Below, one piece after another: positions 8,594 to 19,976 of a DNA stretch of 64,000 nucleotides (position 1 is its first letter; each line of letters begins with the position of its first letter). Location: the NCBI RefSeq assembly GCF_016342705.1, contig NZ_JAEINV010000013.1:1-64000 (forward strand). Direction: 5' to 3'. This stretch comes from Lutibacter sp. GTDB taxonomy: Bacteria > Bacteroidota > Bacteroidia > Flavobacteriales > Flavobacteriaceae. Made by a program: the position numbers and the translations under genes. Under the pieces are notes generated by a model. It saw only the letters and a program-made list of their open reading frames with translations. It did not search any database and was not told where the DNA came from.

Positions 8594-11500
8594 TTATAAC
8601 TTTGAATCCATTTCTTCTTTAGATCCTACAATAATATTATCATAAGCTCTCATACCTGTACCTGCTGGAATTCGTTTTCCAACAATAACATTCTCTTTCA
8701 ATCCTTCTAAATCATCAACTTTACCACTTACAGCAGCTTCATTTAATACTTTAGTTGTTTCTTGGAACGATGCCGCAGAAATAAACGATTTTGTTTGTAA
8801 AGAAGCTCTTGTAATTCCTTGAAGAATTTGTTCAGCTGTAGCTGGATTTGCATCTCTGGCAACAACTAATTCTTTATCTTCTCTTCTTAAAACAGAATTT
8901 TCATCTCTTAACTGACGTGGAGTTACAATTTGACCTTCTTTAAGAACTTTTGAATCTCCAGCAGCTTCAACAACTTTCATTCCGTAAATTTCATCATTTT
9001 CTTCAATAAAGTCATTTTTATGAACTAATTGATTTTCTAAGAATAATGTATCTCCAGAATCTATAATTCTAACTTTACGCATCATTTGACGAACTACAAC
9101 CTCAAAATGCTTATCATTAATTTTCACCCCTTGCAGCCTATATACCTCTTGAATTTCGTTTACTAAATATTCTTGAACTTTTCCAGGTCCTTCAATATTT
9201 AATATATCATTTGGTGTAACAGCTCCTTCTGAAAGTGGCATACCCGCTTTAATAAAATCGTTTTCTTGAACTAAGATTTGATTAGAAAGTTTAATTAAAT
9301 ACTTAGTAACTTCTCCTAATTTAGATTCAACAATTATTTCTCTATTTCCACGTTTAATTTTCCCAAAAGAAACAACACCATCAATTTCAGAAACTACTGC
9401 TGGATTAGAAGGATTACGAGCTTCAAATAATTCTGTTACTCTAGGTAAACCTCCTGTAATATCACCTGCTTTACCAGATTTACGAGGAATTTTTACAACA
9501 ATTTTACCTGCTTCAATTTTTTCTCCATCTTCAACAATTAAATGTGCTCCAACTGGTAAATTATAAGATCTAATAACTTCATTATTTTTATCTTTCAATA
9601 ATAATGTTGGAATTGTTTTTTTGTTTTTAGATTCAATTATAACTTTTTCTTGGAAACCAGTTTGCTCATCAATTTCTACCAGATAGTTAATCCCTCTTTC
9701 AATACTTTCAAACTCTATTTTTCCGCCAAATTCAGATACAATAACACCGTTAAATGGATCCCATTTACATATTACATCACCTCTTTTAACTTTATCTCCA
9801 TCTGCAAAATAAATTATAGATCCATAAGGTATATTGTTAGTACTTAAAGTTAAGCCTGTTTTTTCATCAACAACTTTAATTTCTGAAGTTCTTGAAATAA
9901 CAATATTAATTTGATTTCCATCATTATCTTTACCTTGAACAGTTTTTAAATCGTCAATGTTAGCAATACCTGAGAATCTAGTTTTTAAATTATTTTCTTC
10001 AGAAATGTTACCAGCTACCCCTCCAACGTGGAAAGTCCTTAATGTTAACTGCGTACCAGGTTCACCAATAGATTGTGCCGCAACAACCCCCACTGCTTCT
10101 CCAATTTGAACCATTTTTTTAGTTGATAGACTGTGTCCATAACATTTAGAACAAATTCCTTTTTTAGATTCACAAGTTAATGCGGATCTAACTTCAACTG
10201 CCTCTACTGCAGATTTCTCTATTAATTTTGCAATATCACCAGATATTTCTTCTCCAGCCTTAATTAAAACTTCTTCAGTAATTGGATCAATTACATCATA
10301 TAAAGTTACACGACCTTCAATTCTTTCACTTAATGATTCAACAATTTCGTCATTCTTTTTAAGTGCTTCAACATTTAAACCTCTTAATGTACCACAATCA
10401 AATTCATTGATAATAACATCTTGAGACACATCAACTAAACGACGTGTTAAATATCCTGCATCGGCAGTTTTTAAAGCCGTATCCGCTAAACCTTTACGTG
10501 CACCGTGAGTAGAAATGAAGTACTCTAAAATTGATAAACCTTCCTTAAAGTTCGATAAAATTGGGTTTTCAATAATTTCTCCACCACTTGATGTAGATTT
10601 TTTAGGTTTCGCCATTAATCCACGCATACCTGTTAACTGACGAATTTGTTCTTTTGATCCCCTTGCACCAGAATCTAGCATCATAAATACTGAGTTAAAT
10701 CCTTGTTGATCTTCACGCAAACGTTTCATTGACAGTTCAGTTAAACGGTTGTTTGTTGATCCCCAAATATCAATTACCTGATTGTAACGCTCTTTATTAG
10801 TTAACATACCCATATTATAGTTTGCTATAATATTATCAACTTGCTCATTTGCATCAGCAATCATCTTATGCTTTTCTGGTGGTATAATAATATCACCCAA
10901 ACTAAATGAAAGACCTCCTTGGAATGCAAATTTGTATCCCATATCTTTCATTTCATCTAAGAATTTTCCTGTAGTTGGAACATCGGTTAATTTTAAAATT
11001 TCACCAATAATATCTCTTAATGACTTTTTATTTAATACTTCGTTAACGTACCCAGCTTTTTCAGGAACAACTTCATTAAATAAAACTCTACCTACAGTTG
11101 TTTCAATAATTTTAGAAACTAATTTTCTTTCTTCATTAAAATCTTTAGTTCTAACTTTAATAACAGCATTCAAGTCAACAGCTTTTTCATTAAAAGCAAT
11201 TGTAACTTCTTCTGGAGAATAAAAAGTCAATCCTTCTCCTTTAACAGGAACTTCAGGAGTTGATCTTCTTTCTTTGGTCATATAATATAAACCAAGTACC
11301 ATATCCTGAGATGGCACAGTAATAGGAGCACCATTTGCAGGGTTTAAAATATTGTGAGAAGCTAACATTAATAACTGACACTCTAAAATAGCCTCAGGTC
11401 CTAATGGTAAATGAACCGCCATTTGATCCCCATCAAAATCCGCGTTAAACGCTGTACAAACTAATGGGTGTAGTTGGATTGCTTTTCCTTCAATTAATTT

Positions 11501-12868
11501 TGGTTGGAAAGCTTGAATACCCAATCTGTGTAATGTAGGAGCACGGTTTAACATTACAGGATGTCCTTTTAATACATTCTCTAATATATCCCATACAACT
11601 GGTTCTCTTTTATCTATAATTTTCTTTGCAGATTTTACTGTTTTCACAATCCCTCTTTCAATTAATTTTCTAATAACAAAAGGTTTGTATAATTCAGCTG
11701 CCATATCTTTTGGCAATCCACATTCGTATAATTTTAATTCTGGTCCAACAACAATTACAGAACGAGCAGAATAATCTACACGTTTTCCTAAAAGGTTTTG
11801 ACGGAAACGTCCTTGTTTACCTTTTAATGAATCTGATAATGATTTTAATGGACGGTTTGATTCAGTTTTTACTGCTGAAGATTTACGAGTGTTATCAAAT
11901 AATGAATCTACTGATTCTTGCAACATACGTTTTTCATTACGTAAAATTACTTCTGGAGCTTTTATTTCAACCAATCTTTTTAAACGATTGTTTCTTATAA
12001 TTACTCTTCGGTATAAATCATTTAAATCTGAAGTTGCAAATCTACCACCATCTAAAGGCACTAACGGTCTTAATTCTGGTGGAGTCACAGGTATCACTTT
12101 CATAATCATCCATTCAGGACGATTTTCTCTATTTTTACTTGCATCTCTAAAAGCTTCAACAACATTTAATCTTTTTAAAGCTTCAGTTTTACGTTGCTTA
12201 GATGTTTCTGTATTTGCTTTATGACGTAATTCATAAGATAACTCGTCTAAATCAATTCTATTAAATAAATCGATTAAACAAGACGCACCCATTTTAGCAA
12301 TGAATTTATCTGGATCGTTATCGTCTAAATATTGATTTTCAATAGGGAAACTATCTAGAATATCTAAATATTCTTCTTCTGTTAAAAAGTCCATTTTTTG
12401 TAATGGTTCACCAGCTGCATTTTTTGCACCTGCTGGTTGAATTACTACGTATCTTTCATAGTAAATAATCATATCTAACTTTTTAGATGGCAAACCTAAA
12501 AGGTATCCCATTTTGTTAGGTAATGATTTAAAGTACCAAATATGAGCAACAGGAACTACTAAATTAATATGCCCTACTCTATCTCTACGTACTTTCTTTT
12601 CTGTAACTTCAACACCACATCGATCACAAACAATTCCTTTATAACGGATTCTTTTGTATTTACCACAGGCACATTCATAATCTTTGATAGGACCAAAAAT
12701 ACGCTCACAAAATAATCCATCTCTTTCAGGTTTATGTGTTCGGTAATTTATAGTCTCTGGTTTTAAAACTTCACCGTTAGATTTCTCAAGAATTGCTTCT
12801 GGAGATGCCAAACCAATTGAAATTTTATTAAATTTTTTTACAGTGTATTTATCGCTTTTAATTGCCAT
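8594..12868 (-). CDS. rpoC: RNA polymerase subunit beta'
   Basis: A 1424-residue catalytic subunit of RNA polymerase. The N-terminal zinc ribbon ([20 protein letters not shown]), the active-site [12 protein letters not shown] motif that binds catalytic Mg, the bridge-helix region, the second zinc site ([13 protein letters not shown]) and the trigger-loop [13 protein letters not shown] are all present. The length is typical of Bacteroidota. It follows rpoB after 78 bases that include a strong hairpin, and DUF3467 follows 3 bases after its stop. Confidence 0.99.
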   Translation of the reverse strand: MAIKSDKYTVKKFNKISIGLASPEAILEKSNGEVLKPETINYRTHKPERDGLFCERIFGPIKDYECACGKYKRIRYKGIVCDRCGVEVTEKKVRRDRVGHINLVVPVAHIWYFKSLPNKMGYLLGLPSKKLDMIIYYERYVVIQPAGAKNAAGEPLQKMDFLTEEEYLDILDSFPIENQYLDDNDPDKFIAKMGASCLIDLFNRIDLDELSYELRHKANTETSKQRKTEALKRLNVVEAFRDASKNRENRPEWMIMKVIPVTPPELRPLVPLDGGRFATSDLNDLYRRVIIRNNRLKRLVEIKAPEVILRNEKRMLQESVDSLFDNTRKSSAVKTESNRPLKSLSDSLKGKQGRFRQNLLGKRVDYSARSVIVVGPELKLYECGLPKDMAAELYKPFVIRKLIERGIVKTVKSAKKIIDKREPVVWDILENVLKGHPVMLNRAPTLHRLGIQAFQPKLIEGKAIQLHPLVCTAFNADFDGDQMAVHLPLGPEAILECQLLMLASHNILNPANGAPITVPSQDMVLGLYYMTKERRSTPEVPVKGEGLTFYSPEEVTIAFNEKAVDLNAVIKVRTKDFNEERKLVSKIIETTVGRVLFNEVVPEKAGYVNEVLNKKSLRDIIGEILKLTDVPTTGKFLDEMKDMGYKFAFQGGLSFSLGDIIIPPEKHKMIADANEQVDNIIANYNMGMLTNKERYNQVIDIWGSTNNRLTELSMKRLREDQQGFNSVFMMLDSGARGSKEQIRQLTGMRGLMAKPKKSTSSGGEIIENPILSNFKEGLSILEYFISTHGARKGLADTALKTADAGYLTRRLVDVSQDVIINEFDCGTLRGLNVEALKKNDEIVESLSERIEGRVTLYDVIDPITEEVLIKAGEEISGDIAKLIEKSAVEAVEVRSALTCESKKGICSKCYGHSLSTKKMVQIGEAVGVVAAQSIGEPGTQLTLRTFHVGGVAGNISEENNLKTRFSGIANIDDLKTVQGKDNDGNQINIVISRTSEIKVVDEKTGLTLSTNNIPYGSIIYFADGDKVKRGDVICKWDPFNGVIVSEFGGKIEFESIERGINYLVEIDEQTGFQEKVIIESKNKKTIPTLLLKDKNNEVIRSYNLPVGAHLIVEDGEKIEAGKIVVKIPRKSGKAGDITGGLPRVTELFEARNPSNPAVVSEIDGVVSFGKIKRGNREIIVESKLGEVTKYLIKLSNQILVQENDFIKAGMPLSEGAVTPNDILNIEGPGKVQEYLVNEIQEVYRLQGVKINDKHFEVVVRQMMRKVRIIDSGDTLFLENQLVHKNDFIEENDEIYGMKVVEAAGDSKVLKEGQIVTPRQLRDENSVLRREDKELVVARDANPATAEQILQGITRASLQTKSFISAASFQETTKVLNEAAVSGKVDDLEGLKENVIVGKRIPAGTGMRAYDNIIVGSKEEMDSKL

Positions 12869-12906
12869 AATAATGATGGATAATTTAAAAATGTAAAAAT
12901 ATATTG

Positions 12907-12938
12907 AATAGTAAGGAGGTGAAATCCTCCTTACTATT
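12907..12938 (-). promoter_or_regulatory. Intercistronic hairpin between rpoB and rpoC
   Basis: A perfect 13-bp stem (AATAGTAAGGAGG/CCTCCTTACTATT) with a 6-base loop lies between the rpoB stop and the rpoC start. On the transcript strand it is not followed by a long T run, so it is more likely a processing, stability or partial attenuation site than a full terminator. One arm contains a Shine-Dalgarno-like AAGGAGG held in the stem, about 40 bases from the rpoC start. Confidence 0.65.
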
Positions 12939-12946
12939 TTTAGTTA

Positions 12947-15900
12947 TTATTCTTCTAATCTAACGTCTAAACCTAAACCTTTTAGTTCATGCATTAATAC
13001 GTTAAATGATTCTGGTAAACCTGGCTCAGGCATTGAATCTCCTTTAACAATTGCTTCGTATGTTTTTGCTCTACCAAGAACATCATCCGATTTCACTGTT
13101 AAGATTTCTCTCAATGTACTTGATGCGCCATATGCTTCAAGTGCCCAAACTTCCATTTCCCCAAAACGTTGACCTCCAAATTGTGCTTTACCACCTAATG
13201 GTTGTTGTGTAATTAAAGAATATGGTCCAATAGAACGAGCATGCATTTTATCATCAATCATATGACCTAGTTTAATCATATAAATAACACCCACAGTTGC
13301 AGGTTGATCAAAACGCTGTCCAGTTCCTCCATCATATAAATAAGTATGACCAAATCTTGGAATTCCAGCTTCATCAGTTAATGCATTAATCTGATCGATA
13401 GTTGCTCCATCAAAAATTGGTGTTGCATATTTTCTACCTAAATTCTGACCAGCCCATCCAAGTACTGTTTCATAAATCTGACCAATGTTCATACGTGATG
13501 GTACCCCAAGCGGATTTAATACAATATCAACAGGTGTTCCGTCTTCTAAGAAAGGCATATCTTCAGCTCTAACAATTCTTGCAACAATACCTTTGTTACC
13601 ATGACGACCCGCCATTTTATCACCAACTTTTAATTTACGTTTTTTAGCAATGTAAATTTTAGCTAATTTTAAAATACCTGCTGGTAATTCATCTCCTACA
13701 GAAACCGTAAATTTCTCACGACGCAAAGAACCTTGCAAGTCATTTACTTTAATTTTATAGTTGTGAATTAACTCAGCTACAAGAACATTAATATGATCAT
13801 CAGTTGTCCAAACACCCTTTGTTAAATAGCTGAAATCTGGTACAGCATTTAACATTTTTAAAGTGAATTTTTTTCCTTTTTGAAGAATTTCTTCACCTAA
13901 ATCATTTATAACCCCTTGAGAAGTTTTCCCACTAATAAGCGTGAAAAGTTTATCAATTAAAACAGTTCTTAAATCTTCTAATTTAGCAGTATATTTGCTT
14001 TCTAAATTAGCTAAACTAATTTTATCTTGAGCTCTTTTAGATTTATCTTTTACAGCTCTTTCAAATAATTTTTTATCAATTACTACACCTCTTAAAGATG
14101 GAGAAGCTTTTAATGATGCATCTTTTACATCACCTGCTTTATCACCAAAAATAGCTCTTAATAATTTTTCTTCAGGTGTTGGATCAGATTCGCCTTTTGG
14201 AGTAATTTTACCTATTAAAATATCTCCAGGCTTCACTTCTGCACCAATACGAATCATTCCATTTTCATCTAAATCTTTAGTAGCTTCTTCTGAAACATTT
14301 GGAATATCGTTGGTTAATTCTTCAGCACCTAATTTAGTATCTCTAACTTCTAATGAATATTCATCAATATGAATAGATGTAAAAATATCTTCTTTTACAA
14401 CTTTTTCTGAAATTACAATTGCATCCTCAAAGTTATATCCTTTCCAAGGCATAAAGGCAACCTTCATGTTTCTTCCTAAAGCTAATTCACCTTTTTGAGT
14501 TGCATATCCTTCACAAAGTACTTGTCCTTCTTCAACTCTATCTCCTTTTTTAACAATTGGTTTTAAGTTAATTGAAGTTCCTTGGTTTGTTTTTCTAAAT
14601 TTAATTAAGTCGTATGTTTTGCTATCGCTATCAAAACTAACCATTCTATCTTCTTCGGTACTATCATATTTAATAATGATGGTATTTGCATCAACATACT
14701 CAACAACTCCAGCTCCTTCAGCATTCATCAAAATACGAGAGTCTTTTGCAACTCTACGTTCTAAACCTGTACCAACAATTGGTGATTCTGGTTGTAATAA
14801 TGGAACTGCCTGACGCATCATGTTAGACCCCATTAATGCACGGTTCGCATCATCATGCTCTAAAAATGGAATAAGTGATGCTGAAATTGAAGCTATTTGA
14901 TTAGGAGCAACATCCATAAAGTTTACCAAAGTAGGGTCTACAACAGGATAATCTGCTTCTTCACGAACAATAACTTTTTCCGCAACAAACCTACCCTCAT
15001 CCGTTAATGGCAGGTTAGATTGTGCAAATTTCATTCCTTCTTCTTCTTCAGCGCTTAAATATCTAGGCTCATCAGTAATATTTACATTACCATCAACAAC
15101 TTCTCTATAAGGAGTTTCAATAAAACCTAAATTGTTAACTTTTGCGAAAACAGCTAAAGACGAAATCAAACCAATGTTTGGTCCCTCTGGAGTTTCAATT
15201 GGACATAAACGACCGTAATGCGTATAGTGAACGTCACGAACCTCAAATCCTGCTCTTTCACGAGATAAACCTCCAGGTCCTAATGCTGACAACCTTCTTT
15301 TGTGCGTAATCTCAGCTAACGGATTTGTTTGATCCATAAATTGAGATAACTGGTTTGTACCAAAGAATGAGTTAATAACAGATGATAACGTTTTGGCGTT
15401 AATTAAATCAATTGGAGTAAATACCTCATTGTCACGAACATTCATTCTCTCACGAATAGTACGAGCCATACGAGATAAACCAACACCAAACTGACTTGCT
15501 AATTGCTCACCAACTGTACGTACACGACGATTAGATAAATGGTCAATATCATCAACTTCAGCTTTAGAATTTACTAATTTTATCAAATTCTTGATAATAG
15601 TAATAATATCTACTTTTGTTAAAACTTTTTCATCCATATCGATTGAAAGTTCTAACTTTTTATTCATTCTATAACGACCAACTTCACCTAAATTATAACG
15701 TTGCTCTGAAAAGAATAATTTATCAATAATTCCTTTTGCAGTTTCAAAATCTGGTGGTTCCGCGTTACGTAATTGTCTATATATATGTTCAACAGCCTCT
15801 TTTTCAGAGTTTGTTGGATCTTTTTGTAATGTATTATGAATAATTGCATAATCAGCCATTTCATTATCTTCCTTATGAAGCAAGATAGTTTTTGCGCCTG

Positions 15901-16762
15901 AATCAACAATTTCATCAATTTGTTCTTTTTCTAAAATAGTATCACGGTCTAATACAATTTCGTTTCTTTCAATTGAAACAACCTCACCAGTATCCTCATC
16001 TACGAAATCCTCAAACCAAGTTTTTAAAACACGTGCAGCTAATTTTCTACCAATATATTTTTTAAGACCACTTTTAGAAACCTTAATCTCTTCTGCAAGA
16101 TCAAAAATTTCTAAAATATCTTTATCTCTCTCATAACCAATTGCTCTAAACAATGTTGTTACAGGTAATTTTTTCTTTCTATCGATATACGCATACATCA
16201 CTTGATTGATATCGGTAGCAAATTCAATCCAAGAACCTTTAAATGGAATTACTCTTGCTGAATATAATTTAGTTCCATTTGCATGGAAAGACTGTCCGAA
16301 GAATACTCCAGGCGAACGATGTAATTGAGATACAACAACTCTTTCTGCACCATTAATTACAAAGGTACCACTATGAGTCATGTAAGGAATTGTACCAAGA
16401 TAAACATCTTGTACAATTGTTTCAAAATCTTCGTGTTCAGGATCAGTACAGTAAAGCTTTAATCTAGCCTTTAATGGAACACAATACGTTAAACCTCTTT
16501 CAATACATTCTTGTATAGAGTATCGCGGAGGGTCAACAAAGTAATCCAAAAACTCTAATACAAATTGATTGCGAGTGTCTGTAATTGGGAAATTATCTAA
16601 GAAGGTTTTGTACAATCCTTCCGTACTTCGTTCGTCAGCTTTTGTTTTTAATTGGAAAAAATCTTGAAAAGATTTTACTTGAATATCTAAAAAATCAGGA
16701 TATTCAGTTACCAATTTAGCTGATGCAAAGTTTATTCTTTCGGTAAATTTTTTTGTTGCCAA
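12947..16762 (-). CDS. rpoB: RNA polymerase subunit beta
   Basis: A 1271-residue subunit that with beta' forms the polymerase active centre. The rifampicin-binding region ([34 protein letters not shown]) is intact and has the wild-type sensitive residues for the usual positions. The GRHGNKG and [22 protein letters not shown] motifs near the C-terminus are present. It lies between rplL (121 bases upstream, with a hairpin) and rpoC, the conserved bacterial order. Confidence 0.99.
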   Translation of the reverse strand: MATKKFTERINFASAKLVTEYPDFLDIQVKSFQDFFQLKTKADERSTEGLYKTFLDNFPITDTRNQFVLEFLDYFVDPPRYSIQECIERGLTYCVPLKARLKLYCTDPEHEDFETIVQDVYLGTIPYMTHSGTFVINGAERVVVSQLHRSPGVFFGQSFHANGTKLYSARVIPFKGSWIEFATDINQVMYAYIDRKKKLPVTTLFRAIGYERDKDILEIFDLAEEIKVSKSGLKKYIGRKLAARVLKTWFEDFVDEDTGEVVSIERNEIVLDRDTILEKEQIDEIVDSGAKTILLHKEDNEMADYAIIHNTLQKDPTNSEKEAVEHIYRQLRNAEPPDFETAKGIIDKLFFSEQRYNLGEVGRYRMNKKLELSIDMDEKVLTKVDIITIIKNLIKLVNSKAEVDDIDHLSNRRVRTVGEQLASQFGVGLSRMARTIRERMNVRDNEVFTPIDLINAKTLSSVINSFFGTNQLSQFMDQTNPLAEITHKRRLSALGPGGLSRERAGFEVRDVHYTHYGRLCPIETPEGPNIGLISSLAVFAKVNNLGFIETPYREVVDGNVNITDEPRYLSAEEEEGMKFAQSNLPLTDEGRFVAEKVIVREEADYPVVDPTLVNFMDVAPNQIASISASLIPFLEHDDANRALMGSNMMRQAVPLLQPESPIVGTGLERRVAKDSRILMNAEGAGVVEYVDANTIIIKYDSTEEDRMVSFDSDSKTYDLIKFRKTNQGTSINLKPIVKKGDRVEEGQVLCEGYATQKGELALGRNMKVAFMPWKGYNFEDAIVISEKVVKEDIFTSIHIDEYSLEVRDTKLGAEELTNDIPNVSEEATKDLDENGMIRIGAEVKPGDILIGKITPKGESDPTPEEKLLRAIFGDKAGDVKDASLKASPSLRGVVIDKKLFERAVKDKSKRAQDKISLANLESKYTAKLEDLRTVLIDKLFTLISGKTSQGVINDLGEEILQKGKKFTLKMLNAVPDFSYLTKGVWTTDDHINVLVAELIHNYKIKVNDLQGSLRREKFTVSVGDELPAGILKLAKIYIAKKRKLKVGDKMAGRHGNKGIVARIVRAEDMPFLEDGTPVDIVLNPLGVPSRMNIGQIYETVLGWAGQNLGRKYATPIFDGATIDQINALTDEAGIPRFGHTYLYDGGTGQRFDQPATVGVIYMIKLGHMIDDKMHARSIGPYSLITQQPLGGKAQFGGQRFGEMEVWALEAYGASSTLREILTVKSDDVLGRAKTYEAIVKGDSMPEPGLPESFNVLMHELKGLGLDVRLEE

Positions 16763-16822
16763 TGGACAAAAACTTTAGGTTAAAAAACTATTAAAATATA
16801 AGAACGAATATATATGCAAAAT

Positions 16823-16858
16823 GGTTTAGGTCTTAAGGGTATACCTAAGACCTAAACC
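16823..16858 (-). promoter_or_regulatory. Intercistronic hairpin between rplL and rpoB
   Basis: A 13-bp stem GGTTTAGGTCTTA/TAAGACCTAAACC (16823-16835 with 16846-16858) can be extended by GG/CC pairs with one bulged A. On the transcript it is followed by ATTTTGC, a short T run. The position matches the known rplL-rpoB attenuator of other bacteria, where a partial terminator sets the lower output of polymerase relative to ribosomal protein; the function here is inferred. Confidence 0.65.
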
Positions 16859-16883
16859 TTAAATTGATTTTGCGATTGAGAGC

Positions 16884-17261
16884 TTACTTAATCTCAACCT
16901 CAGCTCCAGCTTCTTCTAATGAAGCTTTTAAACCTTCAGCTTCGTCTTTAGTTACACCTTCTTTAATTGGTGCTGGTGCGCTATCAACAATTTCTTTAGA
17001 TTCTTTTAATCCTAAACCAGTTAATTCTTTAACTAATTTTACAACTGCTAATTTAGAAGCACCTGCTGCTTTTAAGATTACATCAAATTCAGTTTTTTCA
17101 TCAGCTGCATCATCTCCTCCAGCTGCTGCTGGACCTGCTACTGCTACTGCAGCTGCTGCTGGTTCAATACCATATTCGTCTTTTAAAATCTTAGCTAACT
17201 CGTTTACTTCTTTAACTGTTAAGTTAACAAGTTGTTCTGCGAAATCTTTTAAATCTGCCAT
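16884..17261 (-). CDS. rplL: 50S ribosomal protein bL12 (L7/L12)
   Basis: A 125-residue acidic stalk protein. The N-terminal dimerisation helices ([23 protein letters not shown]), the alanine-rich hinge (about residues 35-53) and the C-terminal factor-binding domain ([34 protein letters not shown]) are all clear. It follows rplJ after 45 bases, as usual, and recruits elongation factors to the ribosome. Confidence 0.99.
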   Translation of the reverse strand: MADLKDFAEQLVNLTVKEVNELAKILKDEYGIEPAAAAVAVAGPAAAGGDDAADEKTEFDVILKAAGASKLAVVKLVKELTGLGLKESKEIVDSAPAPIKEGVTKDEAEGLKASLEEAGAEVEIK

Positions 17262-17306
17262 TTCTCTTTGTTTAAATTTTATTATTTAGTTTATTAGTGC
17301 ACTTAT

Positions 17307-17822
17307 TTATTTCTCTGATAATGTTTTAATAATACCAGACAATTTGTTACCACCTGACTGTAATGCTGAAATAACATTTTTAGCTGGCGATTGTAATAAG
17401 GTAATGATATCTCCAATTACCTCTTCTTTTGATTTTAAACCTACTAATGCTTCTAATTGATCATCTCCAATATAAATTGCTTCTTCAATATAAGCTCCTT
17501 TCAATAAAGGAATAGTAGATTTCTTACGAAAATCTTTAATTAATTTAGCTGGCGCATTACCAGTCTCTGAAAACATTAAGGCTGTATTTCCCTTCAACGC
17601 TGATGGTAAATCACCAAAATCTTTATCAGATTTCTCCATTGCTTTTGCAAGCAAAGTATTTTTAACAACTGCTAATTTTATATTAGCTTTAAAACAAGCT
17701 CTACGTAAATTAGAAGTGCTTAGAGCATTTAATCCTGAAATATCTGCTAAATAAACAATATTTTCTTCGCCTAATTGAGTTGTTAAAACTTCTATTACTT
17801 TTGATTTTTCTTCTCTCGTCAT
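17307..17822 (-). CDS. rplJ: 50S ribosomal protein uL10
   Basis: A 171-residue stalk base protein that holds bL12 dimers through its C-terminal helix. The N-terminal MTREEKSKVIEVLTTQL and the KVVKNTLLAKAM-type rRNA-binding region are present (AVVKNTLLAKAM). Only 22 bases separate it from rplA, so the extended L10 leader known from Enterobacteria has no room here; any autoregulation must use a different or smaller element. Confidence 0.98.
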   Translation of the reverse strand: MTREEKSKVIEVLTTQLGEENIVYLADISGLNALSTSNLRRACFKANIKLAVVKNTLLAKAMEKSDKDFGDLPSALKGNTALMFSETGNAPAKLIKDFRKKSTIPLLKGAYIEEAIYIGDDQLEALVGLKSKEEVIGDIITLLQSPAKNVISALQSGGNKLSGIIKTLSEK

Positions 17823-17844
17823 AATTACTAAGATTTAACTATAA

Positions 17845-18534
17845 TTAAACTGTTTTAGGATCAATACCTATACTAGGACTCATAGTACTAGAAAGGTAAA
17901 TACTCTTAATATATGTTCCTTTTGAAGCAGTTGGTTTCATCTTCACTAAAGTTTGGATAATTTCGTGGGCATTATCAACAATCTTATCAGCATCAAATGA
18001 TGCTTTTCCAATTGCAGCATGAATAATACCTGTTTTATCAACTCTAAAGTCAATTTTACCAGCTTTTACTTCTGTAACAGCCTTTGCAACATCCATTGTT
18101 ACCGTACCAGTTTTAGGGTTAGGCATTAATCCTCTAGGACCTAAAATACGTCCTAATGGTCCTAACTTACCCATAACACTAGGCATTGTAATAATAACAT
18201 CTACATCAGTCCATCCTTCTTTAATTTTTTGAAGGTATTCATCCAACCCAACATAATCCGCACCAGCTTCTTGAGCTTCTGCTTCCTTATCAGGAGTTAC
18301 CAATGCTAAAACTTTAACATCTTTACCAGTACCATGAGGTAATGTAACTACACCTCTAACCATTTGATTCGCCTTACGAGGATCTACTCCCAATTTAACA
18401 GCTATATCAATAGATGCATCGAAATTTACATTAGTAATTTCTTTTACTAAAGCAGAAGCATCCTTTAAAGAATAAGCTTGATTATGATCAACCTTAGCGT
18501 GCGCTTCCTTTTGCTTTTTAGTTAATTTTGCCAT
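17845..18534 (-). CDS. rplA: 50S ribosomal protein uL1
   Basis: A 229-residue protein of the L1 stalk, which helps release deacylated tRNA from the E site. The signature [15 protein letters not shown] and the [20 protein letters not shown] stretch are present. It follows rplK by 15 bases. In other bacteria uL1 represses its own operon through the mRNA; I did not recognise the target structure here. Confidence 0.98.
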   Translation of the reverse strand: MAKLTKKQKEAHAKVDHNQAYSLKDASALVKEITNVNFDASIDIAVKLGVDPRKANQMVRGVVTLPHGTGKDVKVLALVTPDKEAEAQEAGADYVGLDEYLQKIKEGWTDVDVIITMPSVMGKLGPLGRILGPRGLMPNPKTGTVTMDVAKAVTEVKAGKIDFRVDKTGIIHAAIGKASFDADKIVDNAHEIIQTLVKMKPTASKGTYIKSIYLSSTMSPSIGIDPKTV

Positions 18535-18549
18535 TTTTTAATAACTGTT

Positions 18550-18993
18550 TTATTGTTTTTTTGGAGCAACTCCACTTACTTTAATACCCATTGAACGTGC
18601 TGTACCAGCCATCATTAGCATTGCAGACTCTACAGTAAATGCATTTAAATCTACCATTTTGTCTTCTGCTATTGTTTTCAATTGATCCCAAGTAACTGAG
18701 GCTACTTTTTTACGATTAGGTTCTGATGAACCTTTTTTTACTTTAGCTGCTTCTAGAATTTGAACAGCCGCTGGAGGAGTTTTTACAACAAACTCGAAAG
18801 ATTTATCCTTATATACAGTAATTGCAACAGGTAAAATTTTCCCTTGTTTATCCTGAGTTCTAGCATTAAACTGCTTACAGAACTCCATAATATTAACTCC
18901 GGCAGCACCTAAAGCAGGTCCAACTGGTGGCGATGGGTTAGCAGCGCCTCCTTTAACTTGTAATTTTACTACTTTACTAATTTCTTTTGCCAT
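18550..18993 (-). CDS. rplK: 50S ribosomal protein uL11
   Basis: A 147-residue protein of the GTPase-associated centre. The N-terminal domain ([19 protein letters not shown]) and the C-terminal rRNA-binding domain ([12 protein letters not shown]) are complete. It is 72 bases downstream of nusG; that gap contains a small ATTGTTA/TAACAAT hairpin (19047-19066) overlapping the nusG stop codon. Confidence 0.98.
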   Translation of the reverse strand: MAKEISKVVKLQVKGGAANPSPPVGPALGAAGVNIMEFCKQFNARTQDKQGKILPVAITVYKDKSFEFVVKTPPAAVQILEAAKVKKGSSEPNRKKVASVTWDQLKTIAEDKMVDLNAFTVESAMLMMAGTARSMGIKVSGVAPKKQ

Positions 18994-19065
18994 CTTTTAA
19001 TCTTAAAATTAGATATTATATAATCTTGGAAGCGTTATACAATATCATTGTTATTCATGTAACAA

Positions 19066-19617
19066 TTATGAAATTTTATCTACTTGCATATAACTTAATT
19101 CTAACGGTGTCTTTCTTCCAAAAATTTTCACCATAACTTCAAGTTTACGCTTTTCTTCATTTATTTTCTCAATAGTTCCATCAAAACCATTGAAAGGTCC
19201 ATCAATTACTTTTACTGTTTCTCCAACAATGTAAGGTATCGCCACATTATCATTTTGAACTGATAACTCATCAACTTTACCTAACATACGGTTTATTTCA
19301 GATTTTCTCATTGGTACAGGATCTCCACCCTTCACTTCACCTAAAAATCCAATTACCCCAGTAATTGACTTAATTATATGTGGTAATTCACCACTTAAGT
19401 TTGCTTCTATCATTACATAACCAGGAAAATAAACTCGTTCTTTGTTAATTTTCTTTCCATTACGTACTTGAATAACTTTTTCTGTTGGAACAATTACTCT
19501 GTCTACATAGTCTGTCATACCTAAACGGGCAATTTCATTTTCAATATAGGTTTTCACCTTATTTTCTTGTCCACCTATAGCTCTAACTACGTACCATTTT
19601 TTCACAGAATCAGTCAT
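19066..19617 (-). CDS. nusG: Transcription antitermination/elongation factor NusG
   Basis: A 183-residue protein with the NGN domain (about residues 5-115, KKWYVVRAIGGQENKVKTYIE, YFPGYVMIEANL) and a C-terminal KOW domain (GETVKVIDGPFNGFDGTIEKI). It links RNA polymerase to Rho or ribosomal uS10. It lies between secE (15 bases upstream) and rplK, as in most bacteria. Confidence 0.98.
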   Translation of the reverse strand: MTDSVKKWYVVRAIGGQENKVKTYIENEIARLGMTDYVDRVIVPTEKVIQVRNGKKINKERVYFPGYVMIEANLSGELPHIIKSITGVIGFLGEVKGGDPVPMRKSEINRMLGKVDELSVQNDNVAIPYIVGETVKVIDGPFNGFDGTIEKINEEKRKLEVMVKIFGRKTPLELSYMQVDKIS

Positions 19618-19632
19618 AAGAAACTTCTATAA

Positions 19633-19821
19633 TTAAAATAATTTAAAATATTCAGTTAAACCTGTTTGAAAGAATTTATCTACAGCAAAAACCGCTAATG
19701 CAAATAATACTGTAAAAACAGCAACAACAACTGTAGATTTTTGAGCCTCTTCCCAAGAAATCCATGATACTTTATTGCGTAACTCTTCAAATGAGTCTTT
19801 TATATAATTAACTAAATTCAT
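19633..19821 (-). CDS. secE: Preprotein translocase subunit SecE
   Basis: A 62-residue single-span form of SecE: a short amphipathic helix (ELRNKVSWISWEEAQKSTVVV) followed by one membrane helix (about residues 32-52). It clamps SecY in the translocon. The frame is open further upstream, but that part is the tRNA-Trp gene read as protein, so I start at the ATG at 19821, just 14 bases after the tRNA 3' end. Confidence 0.95.
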   Translation of the reverse strand: MNLVNYIKDSFEELRNKVSWISWEEAQKSTVVVAVFTVLFALAVFAVDKFFQTGLTEYFKLF

Positions 19822-19835
19822 TTTTTCAAATTTTG

Positions 19836-19908
19836 CACGGGCGGAGAGACTCGAACTCCCGACACCTGGTTTTGGAGACCAGTGCTCTACCAACTGAGCT
19901 ACGCCCGT
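19836..19908 (-). tRNA. tRNA-Trp (anticodon CCA)
   Basis: A 73-nt cloverleaf: acceptor stem ACGGGCG/CGCCCGT, D arm, anticodon stem CTGGT/ACCAG with loop CTCCAAA and the T arm GTTCGAG. CCA is not encoded. It sits between tuf and secE, the common position in bacteria. Confidence 0.97.
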
Positions 19909-19915
19909 AAACACA

Positions 19916-19941
19916 AGGTGCCCCTCTATAAAGAAGCACCT
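19916..19941 (-). other. Hairpin between tuf and tRNA-Trp
   Basis: AGGTGC/GCACCT arms (19916-19921 with 19936-19941) form a hairpin in the tuf-tRNA spacer. There is only a weak T run on the transcript strand, so it may be a processing signal or a leaky terminator. Confidence 0.4.
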
Positions 19942-19976
19942 AATATTGTTATATAATTTATTTTAGTTGTAAAAAA

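Noticed and set aside
11710-12224. Overlapping plus-strand open frames opposite rpoC
   Set aside because: Antisense to the conserved double-psi beta-barrel region of rpoC; composition is that of a shadow frame.
16864-17289. Open frame of 141 codons on the plus strand rich in Ala and Ser
   Set aside because: It is the antisense of rplL; the bias comes from the Ala/Glu-rich codons of the true gene.
17823-17844. Space for an L10 leader structure before rplJ
   Set aside because: Only 22 bases are available and no stem can be drawn.
19822-19914. N-terminal extension of secE
   Set aside because: The extra residues are tRNA-Trp read as protein.
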